Source of the DNA: Nemertoderma westbladi
Taxonomy: Eukaryota > Xenacoelomorpha > Nemertodermatida > Nemertodermatidae
Reading direction: 5' to 3'
DNA: 64,000 nucleotides
NCBI GenBank assembly: GCA_032718475.1
Contig: JAUCBJ010008254.1
Location: 1 to 64,000, forward strand
Shown here: positions 32,831-43,494 of the stretch, one piece after another
How positions within the stretch are numbered: position 1 is the stretch's first letter
Layout: the number at the start of each line of letters is the position of its first letter
Translations under genes and position numbers: made by a program
Notes under the pieces: model-generated
Databases searched by the model: none
Told to the model about the DNA's origin: nothing
Seen by the model: the letters and a program-made list of their open reading frames with translations, nothing else

Positions 32831-35800
32831 CGACAAATAACGTATCCGATACCGATGAGATGGATCACCACACAGACTCCGAAACCGACGAGGTACCGAA
32901 CATCAAGAACATGGCTCGTCGACTAGGTGCTCTCAAAGGCGGAGTCACTCGAGTGTACCAACGTATAGAGAAACAACTCAAGGGAGTCGAAACCCCCCTC
33001 AACGAGATACAAACTCAGCTTCAGAGTATCCGAAATATCTTACAAAGATATGAGAGAATGATACAGGCGTACCAAGAACTCATCCCCGCCACCGACCAGG
33101 TAAATTATCCCAAATTGGAAGAACACGTTGCACGCCTAGACGAATTCCACAAACAACACCGGAGGACCCTTAGCCTCGTGAGAGGCTACGAAGAACAGTA
33201 CTACAAGAGAGCCGAAAGAACAGACGCAGAATCGGTGCGAACCTCCAATACCAGGACCACAATTCATCGAAAGAAAACGGGGTCCTCAAGACACCAGCGC
33301 TCCAGCGCTAGGAGCGAGATATCCGGCTCAGCGCGCAGTTCTCAAGGGGGGCCGCCACTCCGAGATCAGCTACGAGAACAGAAGGCATTAGCCCTCAAAG
33401 CTCGGATGGAAGATGAGTACGTTCAACTGCAAACCGAGCAAGACATATTAGCCGCCGAAATGCAAAAGCGGGAGGCCGAACAAGAGGTCGAACGGCGGGC
33501 CGAACAACATAGACAGGAGGCTGAACAACGTGAACGAGAGGCCAAACAGGAGGCTGAACAACGTGAACGAGAGGCCAAAAGGGAGGCTGAACAACGTGAA
33601 CGAGAGGCCAAACAGGAAGCTGAACAACGTGAACGAGAGGCCAAACAAGAGATCGAACAACGTAAATGGGAAGCAGAAATGCGTAAACAACATGCCGAGG
33701 CCCAAGCGATTCTCATCCACAAAAAGAATGCGGATATTGCGAAACTCGCGGAATATGAAGCCGCACTTATAGAACGAGATATCCAACTATACGAGGACTG
33801 GGAAAGGGAAATAGATCAGGAATATGAACCAATCCCGGTACCGGAGTTAGAGAAGTCATTTACACCAACAGCGGCAAAACTTCCGAAACCCGAGATCCCG
33901 CCTATCATACAGTCTACGTTATCGGCACAAGCACCGGTGTTCCATCCCCCACCGGTTACGCTGAAAAATGAGGAACCGTGTTTCCCATCCAACCCCACGA
34001 CAACGAGTGTACCCAAGTACGAGCCTGAAAGGGACTCGGAACGGGACGCCACTCCCCGATCCAACAACCCATTTATATCCACACCACAAACCCATAGTCG
34101 CATCATCATTAAAACTCCACCTATCATTGATCCATCGAGTATGGGAGTGAGTGCCAATAACTATAACCCTCCGAGTCACTCCAGTTCAGACGACGTCAGT
34201 ATTATCCGGGCGTTGGAAAACCGCCTTGCCATGCCTAAGATGGAGATCCGCACCTTTGAAGGAGATCCCGTCGATTACCTCAGATTCAAGAAACGGTTCT
34301 TTGCGCAGATTGGATCAACGGACATAGCCGACGCACAGAAATTGGTATATTTATCGCAATACCTGGGTGACAAACCACGCCGAATTATTGCATGTTTTGA
34401 GGGAGGTTCTCATGAGGCATACTATGACGCATGGAAAACTCTAGATAAAAGATACGGAAATACCGGAACTATAATTAATAAAACTCTAGAGAGACTGATA
34501 CAGGACGCGGGATCACTAGGGGACCCACAGAACATCCAGGAATTCTCCGACTCTATGAAAGATGCCTACTATACTCTGAAACCCTTGAATAAGGAGGACC
34601 AGGTGAACAACATTCTAAACCTCCGACAGATCGCCCGGAAGTTCCCCGGATGGCTACAAAGTAAGTGGGCTTATAAATGCGTAGATCTCCGGCGCAGACA
34701 TCCAGATCGAGATCCTAGCTTCCTTGAAATGTCGGCATTCCTGGACGATATCTCCGAAGCCATGAATGACTCGATGTTTTCAAAACAGAGTCTCGCCAAG
34801 TTGGACGGAATAGAGAGCAACTCCAGGAGTAAGATACCCCCTCAGAAACCGAGATTCCGCCCCCCACCGGTGAGTACGATGGCCATCACCATGGCCGAGG
34901 ATTCCGACGACGAAGACTACGAGGAACCGACATCCGCCGAGGAATGGGCGTGTTACCTTGCGAATTGGGCACCCGAGAGGGAAGGCATCACAAACTCCCT
35001 CCTCTGTCTCTTCTGTGGAGAAAAACATAAAGTGGAATTCTGCAGGAAGTTTCAGTTCGCCGAACTCGTCCCACGCTTCGAGGCGATAATGAAACACCGA
35101 GGATGCTTCCAGTGTCTTGGAACAGGTCACTATGTTCGGGATTGCGACCAAAGATCGTGCTGTGCCATCTGTAACGACCAACGTCATCACACGCTCTTCC
35201 ACATCCCCGCGAACTTCGATTTCACTACCCTCCCCTTTCGGATCGAAGACAAGCGAAGAGGAGAAACGAACCACGTTTTCAAAGGAACCCGGACAACCCA
35301 ACGGAGAGAAACCAACCCGTTTAAAATCTCCACCGATACACCACAAGTAACAAATATTTCAGCCATGATTAATCTTATAAATCGCCGCTACATGGTCTTC
35401 GCAAAGGTAATCCCAGTAAGGATTCAAGGAGTCGGCAAATCCCTGATGACGCTCGCGTTCCTTGATAACGGGTCTGACGGAACCATCATCGACCGGGATT
35501 TCCTCGAGCAACTCGGCCTAGAATATGAACCTTGTAAACGGCCCATACAAACCATCACCAATAACAGAGAGGTAGAGTCCGGGGAGGTGCAACTCCAGAT
35601 GGAAGGAGTGATGAAGGGCTACGAAACGGTTAAGTTAACCATCAAGAACGCCTTGGTACACACAGACCTCCGAGTGCGGTTCCGACAATCGGCCGAGTAC
35701 GCCCCCCTCATACAATTGGACCGAGACGATGTAGATCTGAGGTGTCCGCAGTTGGACGTAAACCGCATCACCCTACTGATCGGACTTGATACACCGGAAC

Positions 35801-37071
35801 TACACATCCCCACCGGAGATATCGCCCGATCTATAAAACAGGATGACGGATTTTATGCTGAACGAACAATAATGGGATGGACACTCTGCGGCATTAAGGA
35901 AGAAACTACTGACACCTATACCTACCTTCCCAAATGTCAGATTAAAGAGAATGTAACCTCCGTGGGTTATTGCTCAGCTACGGACCTTGACGAGGATTTG
36001 TTTCTGGAGACCGAGAAAACCCAACAAGAGATGACGAAATATTTTAATCTAGAGACCCAGGAGTTCGCTGAAAAGGACGAAAACCCGTCCGAAGAGGATC
36101 AATATTGTATGGACGTTCTCGACCAGGCCACGTTCAAAGACGGACACTGGTGTTCACCTATGTTATGGAAGGACCCAAACAAACCAATGGCAAACAACGC
36201 CAGCATGGCACTTAGGCGACTTAAGGGGATTCTACGCCGGCTGAATGACCAACCCGAGATAAAGGAGAAATATAATACCGTAATCCAAGGATATCTCGAC
36301 GATGGATTAGCAGAAATGGTACCACGGAATGAACTGCAAGGTGGTAAAATAACATATTATCTCCCAACCCACTATGTGGTAGAAGCCCGGAAGGGTGGGA
36401 AAATCCGAGTGGTAAATGATGCCGCCACTATGTACCAGGGTGAATCCCTAAACAGTCAGCTTTACACAGGACCCAACATATATAGTACACTCATCGGCGT
36501 ATTGATCAGGTTCAGGGAAAACCGGGTAGCATTCACCTGCGACATCAAGGCCATGTTTCATCAAGTTCGTACGCTACCAAGAGAATCAGACTGTCTACGT
36601 ATCCTATGGATGGATAAAACACTAACTCAACAGGAGATTAGTCAACTCACGATAAAGGACGTAGACATAATGCGTATGGTCGTCAGGATCTTCAGCGCTA
36701 AGGACTCGCCGGTAGCATGCAGTGACATGCTGAAGAGGACGGCAACTATGTGCGAAAACGAGTTCCCTCCAACCGTTTTAGAAACCATCCGACGATGCTT
36801 TTACGTGGACGATGGATGCGCCGGTGCAGATAATGTGGACGAGGCATATCGGCTAGCAATGGGGATGGTAGAATGTCTAAAGAAAGGAGGTTTTCCGCTC
36901 ATGAAGTTCAGATCCCACGACAAAACACTTATGGAAAAGTTTCCGGAGGACATCCGACTGGAAAATAACAAAATGTATTCGGAGGATGTGGAACACCGTG
37001 TACTCGGGATTGAATGGGACATAGAATCAGACGAATTCATTTTCAAATATAAACCCCTACCAAACCTATGA
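32827..37071 (+). CDS. gag-pol: BEL-2 Gag-Pol: coiled coil, Gag core, knuckles, protease, RT
   Basis: 1414 codons. Residues about 218-290 are 11-residue repeats (REREAKQEAEQ) encoded by 33-bp DNA repeats, a hendecad-type coiled coil. The DUF1759-like gag core starts near residue 466 (MEIRTFEGDPVDYLRFKKRF). CCHC knuckles lie near 728 (CLFCGEKHKVEFC) and 760 (CFQCLGTGHYVRDC). The protease has FLDNGSDGTIID near 880, so DNG instead of DSG/DTG. RT has FTCDIKAMFHQV and YVDD near 1326. The frame ends at 37071, where one base is missing before TKRGCLSIKSAIFDP. The N-terminal start is fixed by the ATGA overlap with the small upstream ORF. Confidence 0.94.
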   Translation: MTTNNVSDTDEMDHHTDSETDEVPNIKNMARRLGALKGGVTRVYQRIEKQLKGVETPLNEIQTQLQSIRNILQRYERMIQAYQELIPATDQVNYPKLEEHVARLDEFHKQHRRTLSLVRGYEEQYYKRAERTDAESVRTSNTRTTIHRKKTGSSRHQRSSARSEISGSARSSQGGPPLRDQLREQKALALKARMEDEYVQLQTEQDILAAEMQKREAEQEVERRAEQHRQEAEQREREAKQEAEQREREAKREAEQREREAKQEAEQREREAKQEIEQRKWEAEMRKQHAEAQAILIHKKNADIAKLAEYEAALIERDIQLYEDWEREIDQEYEPIPVPELEKSFTPTAAKLPKPEIPPIIQSTLSAQAPVFHPPPVTLKNEEPCFPSNPTTTSVPKYEPERDSERDATPRSNNPFISTPQTHSRIIIKTPPIIDPSSMGVSANNYNPPSHSSSDDVSIIRALENRLAMPKMEIRTFEGDPVDYLRFKKRFFAQIGSTDIADAQKLVYLSQYLGDKPRRIIACFEGGSHEAYYDAWKTLDKRYGNTGTIINKTLERLIQDAGSLGDPQNIQEFSDSMKDAYYTLKPLNKEDQVNNILNLRQIARKFPGWLQSKWAYKCVDLRRRHPDRDPSFLEMSAFLDDISEAMNDSMFSKQSLAKLDGIESNSRSKIPPQKPRFRPPPVSTMAITMAEDSDDEDYEEPTSAEEWACYLANWAPEREGITNSLLCLFCGEKHKVEFCRKFQFAELVPRFEAIMKHRGCFQCLGTGHYVRDCDQRSCCAICNDQRHHTLFHIPANFDFTTLPFRIEDKRRGETNHVFKGTRTTQRRETNPFKISTDTPQVTNISAMINLINRRYMVFAKVIPVRIQGVGKSLMTLAFLDNGSDGTIIDRDFLEQLGLEYEPCKRPIQTITNNREVESGEVQLQMEGVMKGYETVKLTIKNALVHTDLRVRFRQSAEYAPLIQLDRDDVDLRCPQLDVNRITLLIGLDTPELHIPTGDIARSIKQDDGFYAERTIMGWTLCGIKEETTDTYTYLPKCQIKENVTSVGYCSATDLDEDLFLETEKTQQEMTKYFNLETQEFAEKDENPSEEDQYCMDVLDQATFKDGHWCSPMLWKDPNKPMANNASMALRRLKGILRRLNDQPEIKEKYNTVIQGYLDDGLAEMVPRNELQGGKITYYLPTHYVVEARKGGKIRVVNDAATMYQGESLNSQLYTGPNIYSTLIGVLIRFRENRVAFTCDIKAMFHQVRTLPRESDCLRILWMDKTLTQQEISQLTIKDVDIMRMVVRIFSAKDSPVACSDMLKRTATMCENEFPPTVLETIRRCFYVDDGCAGADNVDEAYRLAMGMVECLKKGGFPLMKFRSHDKTLMEKFPEDIRLENNKMYSEDVEHRVLGIEWDIESDEFIFKYKPLPNL

Positions 37072-39503
37072 CAAAAAGGGGATGTTTGTCGATAAAAAGC
37101 GCCATCTTCGACCCACTAAATTTCATCTCTCCAGTAACCTTGGCCGGAATGAACCTGATTAAGGAAATGTGGATAGAAGGACTGGGATGGGACGAAGAAC
37201 TCCCCCCACACCTCAGCGTCAAATGGAGAAAATGGACGGAGCAGCTCGAACACCTACATCTTATGCGGATACCTCGACCGTTCTTCCTCGATAAACTACC
37301 CACCGATATCTTCCAGCTCCATACCTTCTCGGATGCTTCGAATGCCGGAATTGGCGTAGTCACCTTCTTACGAAGACTCAGCAACGATGGAAACGGCGAT
37401 ATGAGCTTCTTATTTTCTAAAGCCAAGCAGTATCCGGGGAATTCGTAGCAACGATTCCAAGACTCGAGCTACAGGCTGCAGTTTGGGCAGTAAGACAGAA
37501 TCGCATGGTCATGCGGAACCTACGAATCCCCATCGAGTCTCAACACTTCTGGGTCGATTCGAGTATAGTTCTCTATTATCTCCACTCTCCATCACGGCGT
37601 CACACTACGTTTGTTGCGAACCGAGCCACGGAGATTAAACAGTGTACCGGCCGAGAACAGTGGCACCATGTGAACGGGAAAGAAAATCCAGCGGACTTAT
37701 CAAGCCGAGGTGCCACCCCAAAACAACTCGGTAAAAGTAAACTTTGGCTTACAGCCCGGAATTCCTACAGCAGCCACAATTAACATGGAGTACCCGATTC
37801 GACCCCGAACTCGATAGCGGAAAATACTCCGAGGACGATAAAGAGATCCGTAAAGTCCATAGAAGCAACGCAGTGGAAATTTATAGCTGTCTGACTGAGC
37901 CTGCAAAGGACTCGGGCAGGCACTATAACGTTGCGACGATCATGCAACCAGCGGCGTCTTTACATCTGTTGATCGAGCGAACCTCATCAATGAGACGGCT
38001 CATCCACCACATTATAACCCTTCACAACTTCCTACGGTGGAAAAATAACAAGCCGATAGTTCAACGGAGTATACAAGAACTCATTATCGCGGAGAAGTGT
38101 GTCGTTGGATATGTCCAGAGAGAAAGTTTCCCCAATGAGTGGGAACAACTCAGTGCGGGCAAGACCTTGAAACCGGATAGCCCAGTCTACCAACTGAGAC
38201 CAATGATGGGAGAGGACGGACTGATCCGACTGAATACCCGGATGGTAAACGCCCCGGTCGAATATGAGGTTAAATACCCAGCGCTTCTGCCCGGAACTTC
38301 AACACTAGCCAAGCTATTAATTCAACAATGTCGCGAGGAGAACCATCACGCAGGACAAACCTGGATTATAGCTAATATAAGACAAAGATATTGGATCACA
38401 CACATCCAGCCACTGATCCGGAAAGTGTTGAAACGTTGCTTTGTCTGCAGAAGATATCTAGCGCCACCACTCACACAAAAGATGGCCGACTTACCAGCCA
38501 CCCGTCTACAGCCCGATTCCCCACCATTCTACGTCACCGGAGTGGACTGTTTCGGTCCGTTTACGGTCTTCGAACGACGATCCAACATCAAATGCTGGGG
38601 GGCCATATTTACATGCCTTAGGTCTAGGGCAATCTACCTAGACATTGTGGTGAACCTTACGCAACACGCATTCATCAACGCTCTGCGTCGGTTCGTGGCA
38701 AGCAATGGGACATGTCGTCACATGTATTCCGATAACGGCACAAACTTTGTGGGAAGAGAAAGAGAACTTAGAGAGGCGATCGAGGGATGGTTTACCGATA
38801 ACACCGCATCCCAAGTCTGGAAGGAACACCAGATACAGTGGCACTTCCAGACCCCCTTAGCACCCCATACGAGCGGGGTATGGGAGAAACTGATCGACCT
38901 AGTGAAACGATCCATGCGCGTTGCTCTAGGAGACACCCGGGTAACCCATGACACCCTCCGCACAACATTCTGCGAGATCACAGCTACCCTGAACAACCGA
39001 CCCATTGTCCCTATCCGCGACGACCCCACAGACCTGGAGCCCCTTACTCCTAATCACCTACTGGGGAGACCTAAACTCATGTTCTCCCGGAGACAATGTT
39101 TCCGGATCCCAACGATATTGCGAGACATACGAACTGGAAGAAGGCCCAAGCGTTGGCAGCGCATTGGTGGAGAATCTGGGCCCAGGAGTACCTCATAACC
39201 CTCCGGACCAGGAGGAAGTGGAACAACACCTACAGGAATGTCGAAGTTGGCGACATGGTACTAGTAAAAGAAGACCTTAAAGACCGCGTCCACTGGCCTG
39301 TGGCGCGAGTTGTGACAATACATCCGAGTAAAGATGGACTTGCGAGGACTGTGACGATACGAACGGCAAAGGGCCACTACCAACGCCCTATCCAGAGGCT
39401 GTGCCTTCTCGAAGGCAATGACAGCGGTGACTCTACGAGAGGTGATAAGTTCCCTACTCAAGATCCTGCTGCAGACATTGGTGACAATTACAAATGCGTA
39501 TAA
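37068..39503 (+). pseudogene. pol: BEL-2 RNase H and integrase, broken by frameshifts
   Basis: Pol continues in four successive frames: 37068-37448 (RT end and LHTFSDASNAGIGVV of RNase H), 37505-37783 (NPADLSSRGATPKQL), 37744-39198 (integrase: ENHHAGQTW and CFVCRR zinc site, GVDCFGP, YSDNGTNF, WEKLIDLVKRS as DDE) and 39096-39503 (integrase C-terminal domain ending in QRLCLLE). Each break is explained by a single missing base. The catalytic residues themselves are still present. This copy cannot produce a full polyprotein. Confidence 0.92.
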
Positions 39504-40755
39504 ACCCTTCTCATCCTGTTGACAAACTCTTTAAACTGTGATTTATCGACAATGAAAATGGACCCCCCTTAAACCAACTGTAACCACGCAATGGTATTTG
39601 TGTTTCCTCGTGTGTTATGTGGAGTCCAGCGTCACCCTGCAGAGGTTTCGACTGACGCAGGGTCGCTTATGTATTGTTTACCCTGATTTTGGTCATCGGG
39701 ACCAACGATATTGGATTATTGGAAATGGAAAAGATTTGAAGTGGAATTCATTGTATTCATCGCAGTATGTTATGTTGTCCGTTGCGTGCGCAGTTCGGGG
39801 CGTAGGCGGTGTAACTAGTCCAGCTGTAGATCCCGGATTGCCGCGCAACACCCCCTCTATCCCGTTATTCTGGTGGGTCCATGGTGCATCCACATGACTT
39901 CGACGATAGAGGGTTTTATGTTTCTCAGTCGCGTTATTCTGGTGGGACCGTTGCGTGGATTTTGGGGCATAGGCGGTGTAACTAGTCCAGCTGTAGATCC
40001 CAGAATGTTGCGTAACCCTATCCCACATGACTTCGTCGACTGAGCTTTATGTTGTTGGGAGTGTTATTCTGGTGGGTCCCTGGTGCATCCACGTGACTTC
40101 ACTCCTAGCGTCTTCATTGTCCGTTACGTGTGCAGTTTGGGGCGTAGGCGGTGTAACTAGCCCAGCTGTAGATCCCAGATTGCCGCGTAACACCCCTTCC
40201 ACGACAAAGATTTCCCAAAGAAGATGATTGAATGTAGTTGGAAATGATGAAAAGAAACAGACGACATTACTATAAACCTGAATGGTGACGCGTATGATGA
40301 TGAAAATGAAATGATGCGCACCCTGGTGCTGCGCTTATAACAAATGATGACAGCCGGGGGGCTATAACCCCAATAATGATGTGGAAATAAACAAAATTGA
40401 GAATAAATGGTGGAACTAAATGATGTGGAAATGTGGAAATAAATGAAATGTGAAATAAACAGTGGAAATAAATGTGTTGAAATATGTTGAAATAAATGAA
40501 ATGAGATGAAATAATAAAGAGAAATGAAAAAAGACAAAAAAAAGGTATAAAAAAGTCTGAAGAAAAGAATTGGAAAAAAGAAAGGACATAAAAAGTCATA
40601 AAAACTGGTTGGATATTAATGTATAGTTATAGTAACTGTAAATGCCGAATGTATTAGCAATAAGATGATAGATGCCTATATAGCAATGTTATTTAATAAA
40701 CTGAACTGAATTATTCTGCAATCACTATAGTTTCAGACTTTCTGGACTTATAATT
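39504..40755 (+). other. BEL-2 spacer with 170-bp repeats and GAAATAAA-rich run
   Basis: A sequence built on CGTAGGCGGTGTAACTAG occurs at 39801, 39968 and 40143 (spacing 167 and 175 bp), three degenerate copies over about 39775-40205. From about 40370 to 40600 the DNA is a purine-rich simple sequence based on GGAAATAAATG; long antisense ORFs there (F/S/I-rich) are low-complexity artefacts. No coding seen. Confidence 0.8.
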
Positions 40756-41458
40756 AACTGATCTAATTCTATGGGAATATTCGCAACCCAGATCCCCTGA
40801 CTTTGATACAAATTGGAGCACCCTGCTAAATGAGAACGTGGAGTCGTTAAATTCACCGGGCGAGAGGGACCGGATTCCAAGAATCTACGAGCCCTGGTTA
40901 GCCGATGCTAGTACGAGACTGAAAAGAACTCGGAACGCAAAGGCAACCGGAGGGGACGATTCGTCGTATTGGGAAACGTTCCGGCAGAGCGTCTACAGAT
41001 CCCGATGTTTGATCTACGACAACGAGGGAAACGCGACGCCCACCTCGAAAGTGATTACGTTGGCGAGATGTCAAAGTTTCGTCGACGACAAGAGTACGTA
41101 CCTCGCCCACTGGGGAAACCTGTCGGAGTGTACAGCGACGCTTCGAGAGGAACGTATATCGACCATCCAAAATCGCGACTACTACCAAGAAAAATACGGG
41201 GCGAAAGAATACGGTCGATCCTTGGTCGTCGTCCTCGGAACCCTGGACGGTTTGGTATTGGTGTGTCGAATATTTCCGACACCCAGACAGGAAGTGCAGG
41301 CAGCCGGAGCGATCTGGTTGCTACCTCCGGAAATCCAAAAGATCCTCTTCGACTTCAACGTCATTAAAATCGGGTCAGGATATAAAGGCGGACGTCCGGA
41401 ACGACTACGCGAACGCTCCTTCAGGAAGAAACCGATGAGACGACCTCAACGCCCTTAG
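40756..41458 (+). pseudogene. BEL-2 accessory gene, part 1: 3'-5' exonuclease-like domain
   Basis: Open from about 40756; no in-frame ATG is seen before the GTG at 40838. The end of this piece resembles the middle of a DnaQ-like/DEDD 3'-5' exonuclease domain: the strand pair SLVVVLGTLDGLVLVCRIFP, then EIQKILFDFNVIKIGSGYKG, matching the family pattern in which an IxKVG motif leads to motif II. The Asp expected after it lies in the neighbouring frame (ADVRND), so a frameshift occurred near 41390. The motif I DxE is not evident upstream. Further exonuclease-like features follow in the next piece. Function is inferred from pattern only; it might be an inactive exonuclease fold. Confidence 0.5.
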
Positions 41459-43319
41459 CCATTGCGTCGACACTCAAACGCTACTAGCCTGGTTACGATT
41501 CGCCGAGTTCATGCGAGGATTCCAAGAGGTGAGACCGACGAAATCCGGGATCGGCTAACTCGCTGTGCTAAACGGCGGCATCGACTTCAAACCCCAGAAA
41601 TTCCGGGACTATAATAAAATATATGGTGGATACCCGGGATTAGAAATAAAGAGCGAGCGAGAGGGTCGATGGAAGGACGTTGATCGGAAGTGGACGATAC
41701 ACCAAAGGTGGGAGAATCCCGATCGACGGAACTACGTCTACGTCGTTATGGAGTGCTACACCGTCGCTAAGTTTATCTGTAAAACTCTCGATAACCTTAT
41801 TACGGCGGTTCCTCTTTCCTTCGTCGACTACGACTGGAACGAGGTTATAAACCACGCGTTCAAAGCGGTCGAGAACATCACACAGGGAGAGACTAAAACA
41901 CTCGCTGTTATCGATTCCTGGGACGAGAGCGGACCTTACGACATCCCTACGATTACCGAACTTCTCGGTGCGGAGGAGCCTCTGATTTCTTCGGAAGGGG
42001 AAGAAATATGGCTAAATGAGGGTGTTCTACTCTCCACCCCAAAGCGACAACTCGAGCCGGAGGCCGCTTACCAACCGGCCGCCAAACGGGTTGCCTCCAC
42101 CGAACCAACGACGGAAGCGGGCGTTTCCTCACCACTCGGCTTCGGTAGCCCTGCGAGGGAGTTGGTTACTACCTTCGTGTTAAACGACTTCGGCGATACG
42201 TGCCAAAGGTTATCCCCGTATCCTTCCCCAGGTGGCGAAGACTGGTCATCGGAGATTCCGAGTACCAGCAATCAACGGACCCACTCAGCGATATTGGTCG
42301 AGAAGGGCCCCAGCGCTGCGCCGACTCCCGACGATCTCCTCGGAATCCCTCCGTCGAAAACCCCGGCACCTCTTCGCCGACCAGCATTGGCTACCACACC
42401 CTCCGTTCCTCAGGATCCTATGCGACTAACCCGTTGGTACGCCGAGCAAACCGAATGGATCCACTGCCAGAAACGGTCGTCCGAGTTGAGACCGACGGGA
42501 CACAAAGAAGGTTATCGTAGCGAGGACCTACTACGCAAAAGCCCAGCCTTCCGCGGGCTACCGACCACCGCGAGTATTCAGAAGAGCGACCGACGACTCG
42601 AGTATCACGTCGGCGTCCCGATTCCGATATTCCCCAGTCGAGAGATGCAGTTGGAGGTGTGCGGCGACTGTGGATCGGAGCAGTGCCCACGCGGTAGAAG
42701 GAATCGGGTTACCGATTCATGCCTCCAGCTCCTCGGGATACTCTATTGCCCATACTGCGCGACATCGGGCCATGACGTTTCCGTCTGTCCGATCCTATAT
42801 AACCTCTGCACCACGTGCGGTTTCCGTGGACATTCCTCTAGCCCCCGCTGCTATATCAAATGTCCTACCAAAGACGTTACCGCTATGGGAAATATGGTCA
42901 TGTTTGAAACATACGCAAACAGCCACATAAAGACCAAGGTTCGGAGAAACGCTCGGAATATCGCGCAGGAGATGGCGTGCGGGTACTTCTCCTTCCCGGA
43001 ATGCCTCCACACGTCGGCCACGCTGCCTTTCCATTACGTGGATTTGTTGCTGAGCGCTGGATTATTCGGCCCATTCGAAGTCATTAGACGCTTATACTCG
43101 TATAAAGAGGAGTTCGGTGACGGAGAGTGGTTCCTCGAGGCTCGCAACTCCGAGTTGGAACGACGAACCGATATGATCCCGATGCCATCGAAAGGAAGAG
43201 CCGCCAGGAGACAAGCCGAAGCGTTGCTCACGATGGATGTTGACGCTCCTCTACCAGCTATAGCGATCGACGAGAGCCGACGGGCGAAGAGGCGAAAGGC
43301 GTATCAGAGAAAGAAATAG
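41459..43319 (+). pseudogene. BEL-2 accessory gene, part 2: exonuclease end, CCHC knuckles, basic tail
   Basis: About 41390-41564 continues part 1 in another frame with two stop codons (near 41437 and 41562). From 41565 the frame is open for 584 codons. Near 41470 CVDTQTLLAW fits the CxDT strand of DEDD exonucleases, and RNYVYVVMECYTVAKF (residues 55-70) fits motif III, with Glu in place of the usual Asp. Residues about 100-350 are low complexity and Pro/Ser rich. Residues about 366-440 are Cys-rich with two knuckles, CPYCATSGHDVSVC (CX2CX4HX4C) and CTTCGFRGHSSSPRC. The end is very basic (RRAKRRKAYQRKK). The gene lies between integrase and the 3' LTR, where some retroelements carry env, but no signal peptide or transmembrane segment is visible. 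Confidence 0.55.
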
Positions 43320-43484
43320 TGGATCGGGATATTCCAGGAACATCTATCGAACATTTATTTTTATACATATATATATAAACTCTAGGCCAAATTAATCAAA
43401 ACTATGCAATATTAAATTTGGGTTTTTTATATTGGGAATGACCTACGCAAACTCAATCTACCGACAGACTTCACGAAGGTCATT

Positions 43485-43494
43485 GGGGGGGGAC
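43485..43494 (+). promoter_or_regulatory. Probable polypurine tract of BEL-2
   Basis: A run of eight G (43485-43492) and AC precede TGTTCGCGG, the start chosen for the right LTR. This start gives an LTR of 1191 bp with TGT...ACA ends. Confidence 0.6.

Noticed and set aside
40157-40599. Antisense Phe/Ser-rich ORFs in the BEL-2 spacer
   Set aside because: They lie in purine-rich simple sequence and have low complexity.
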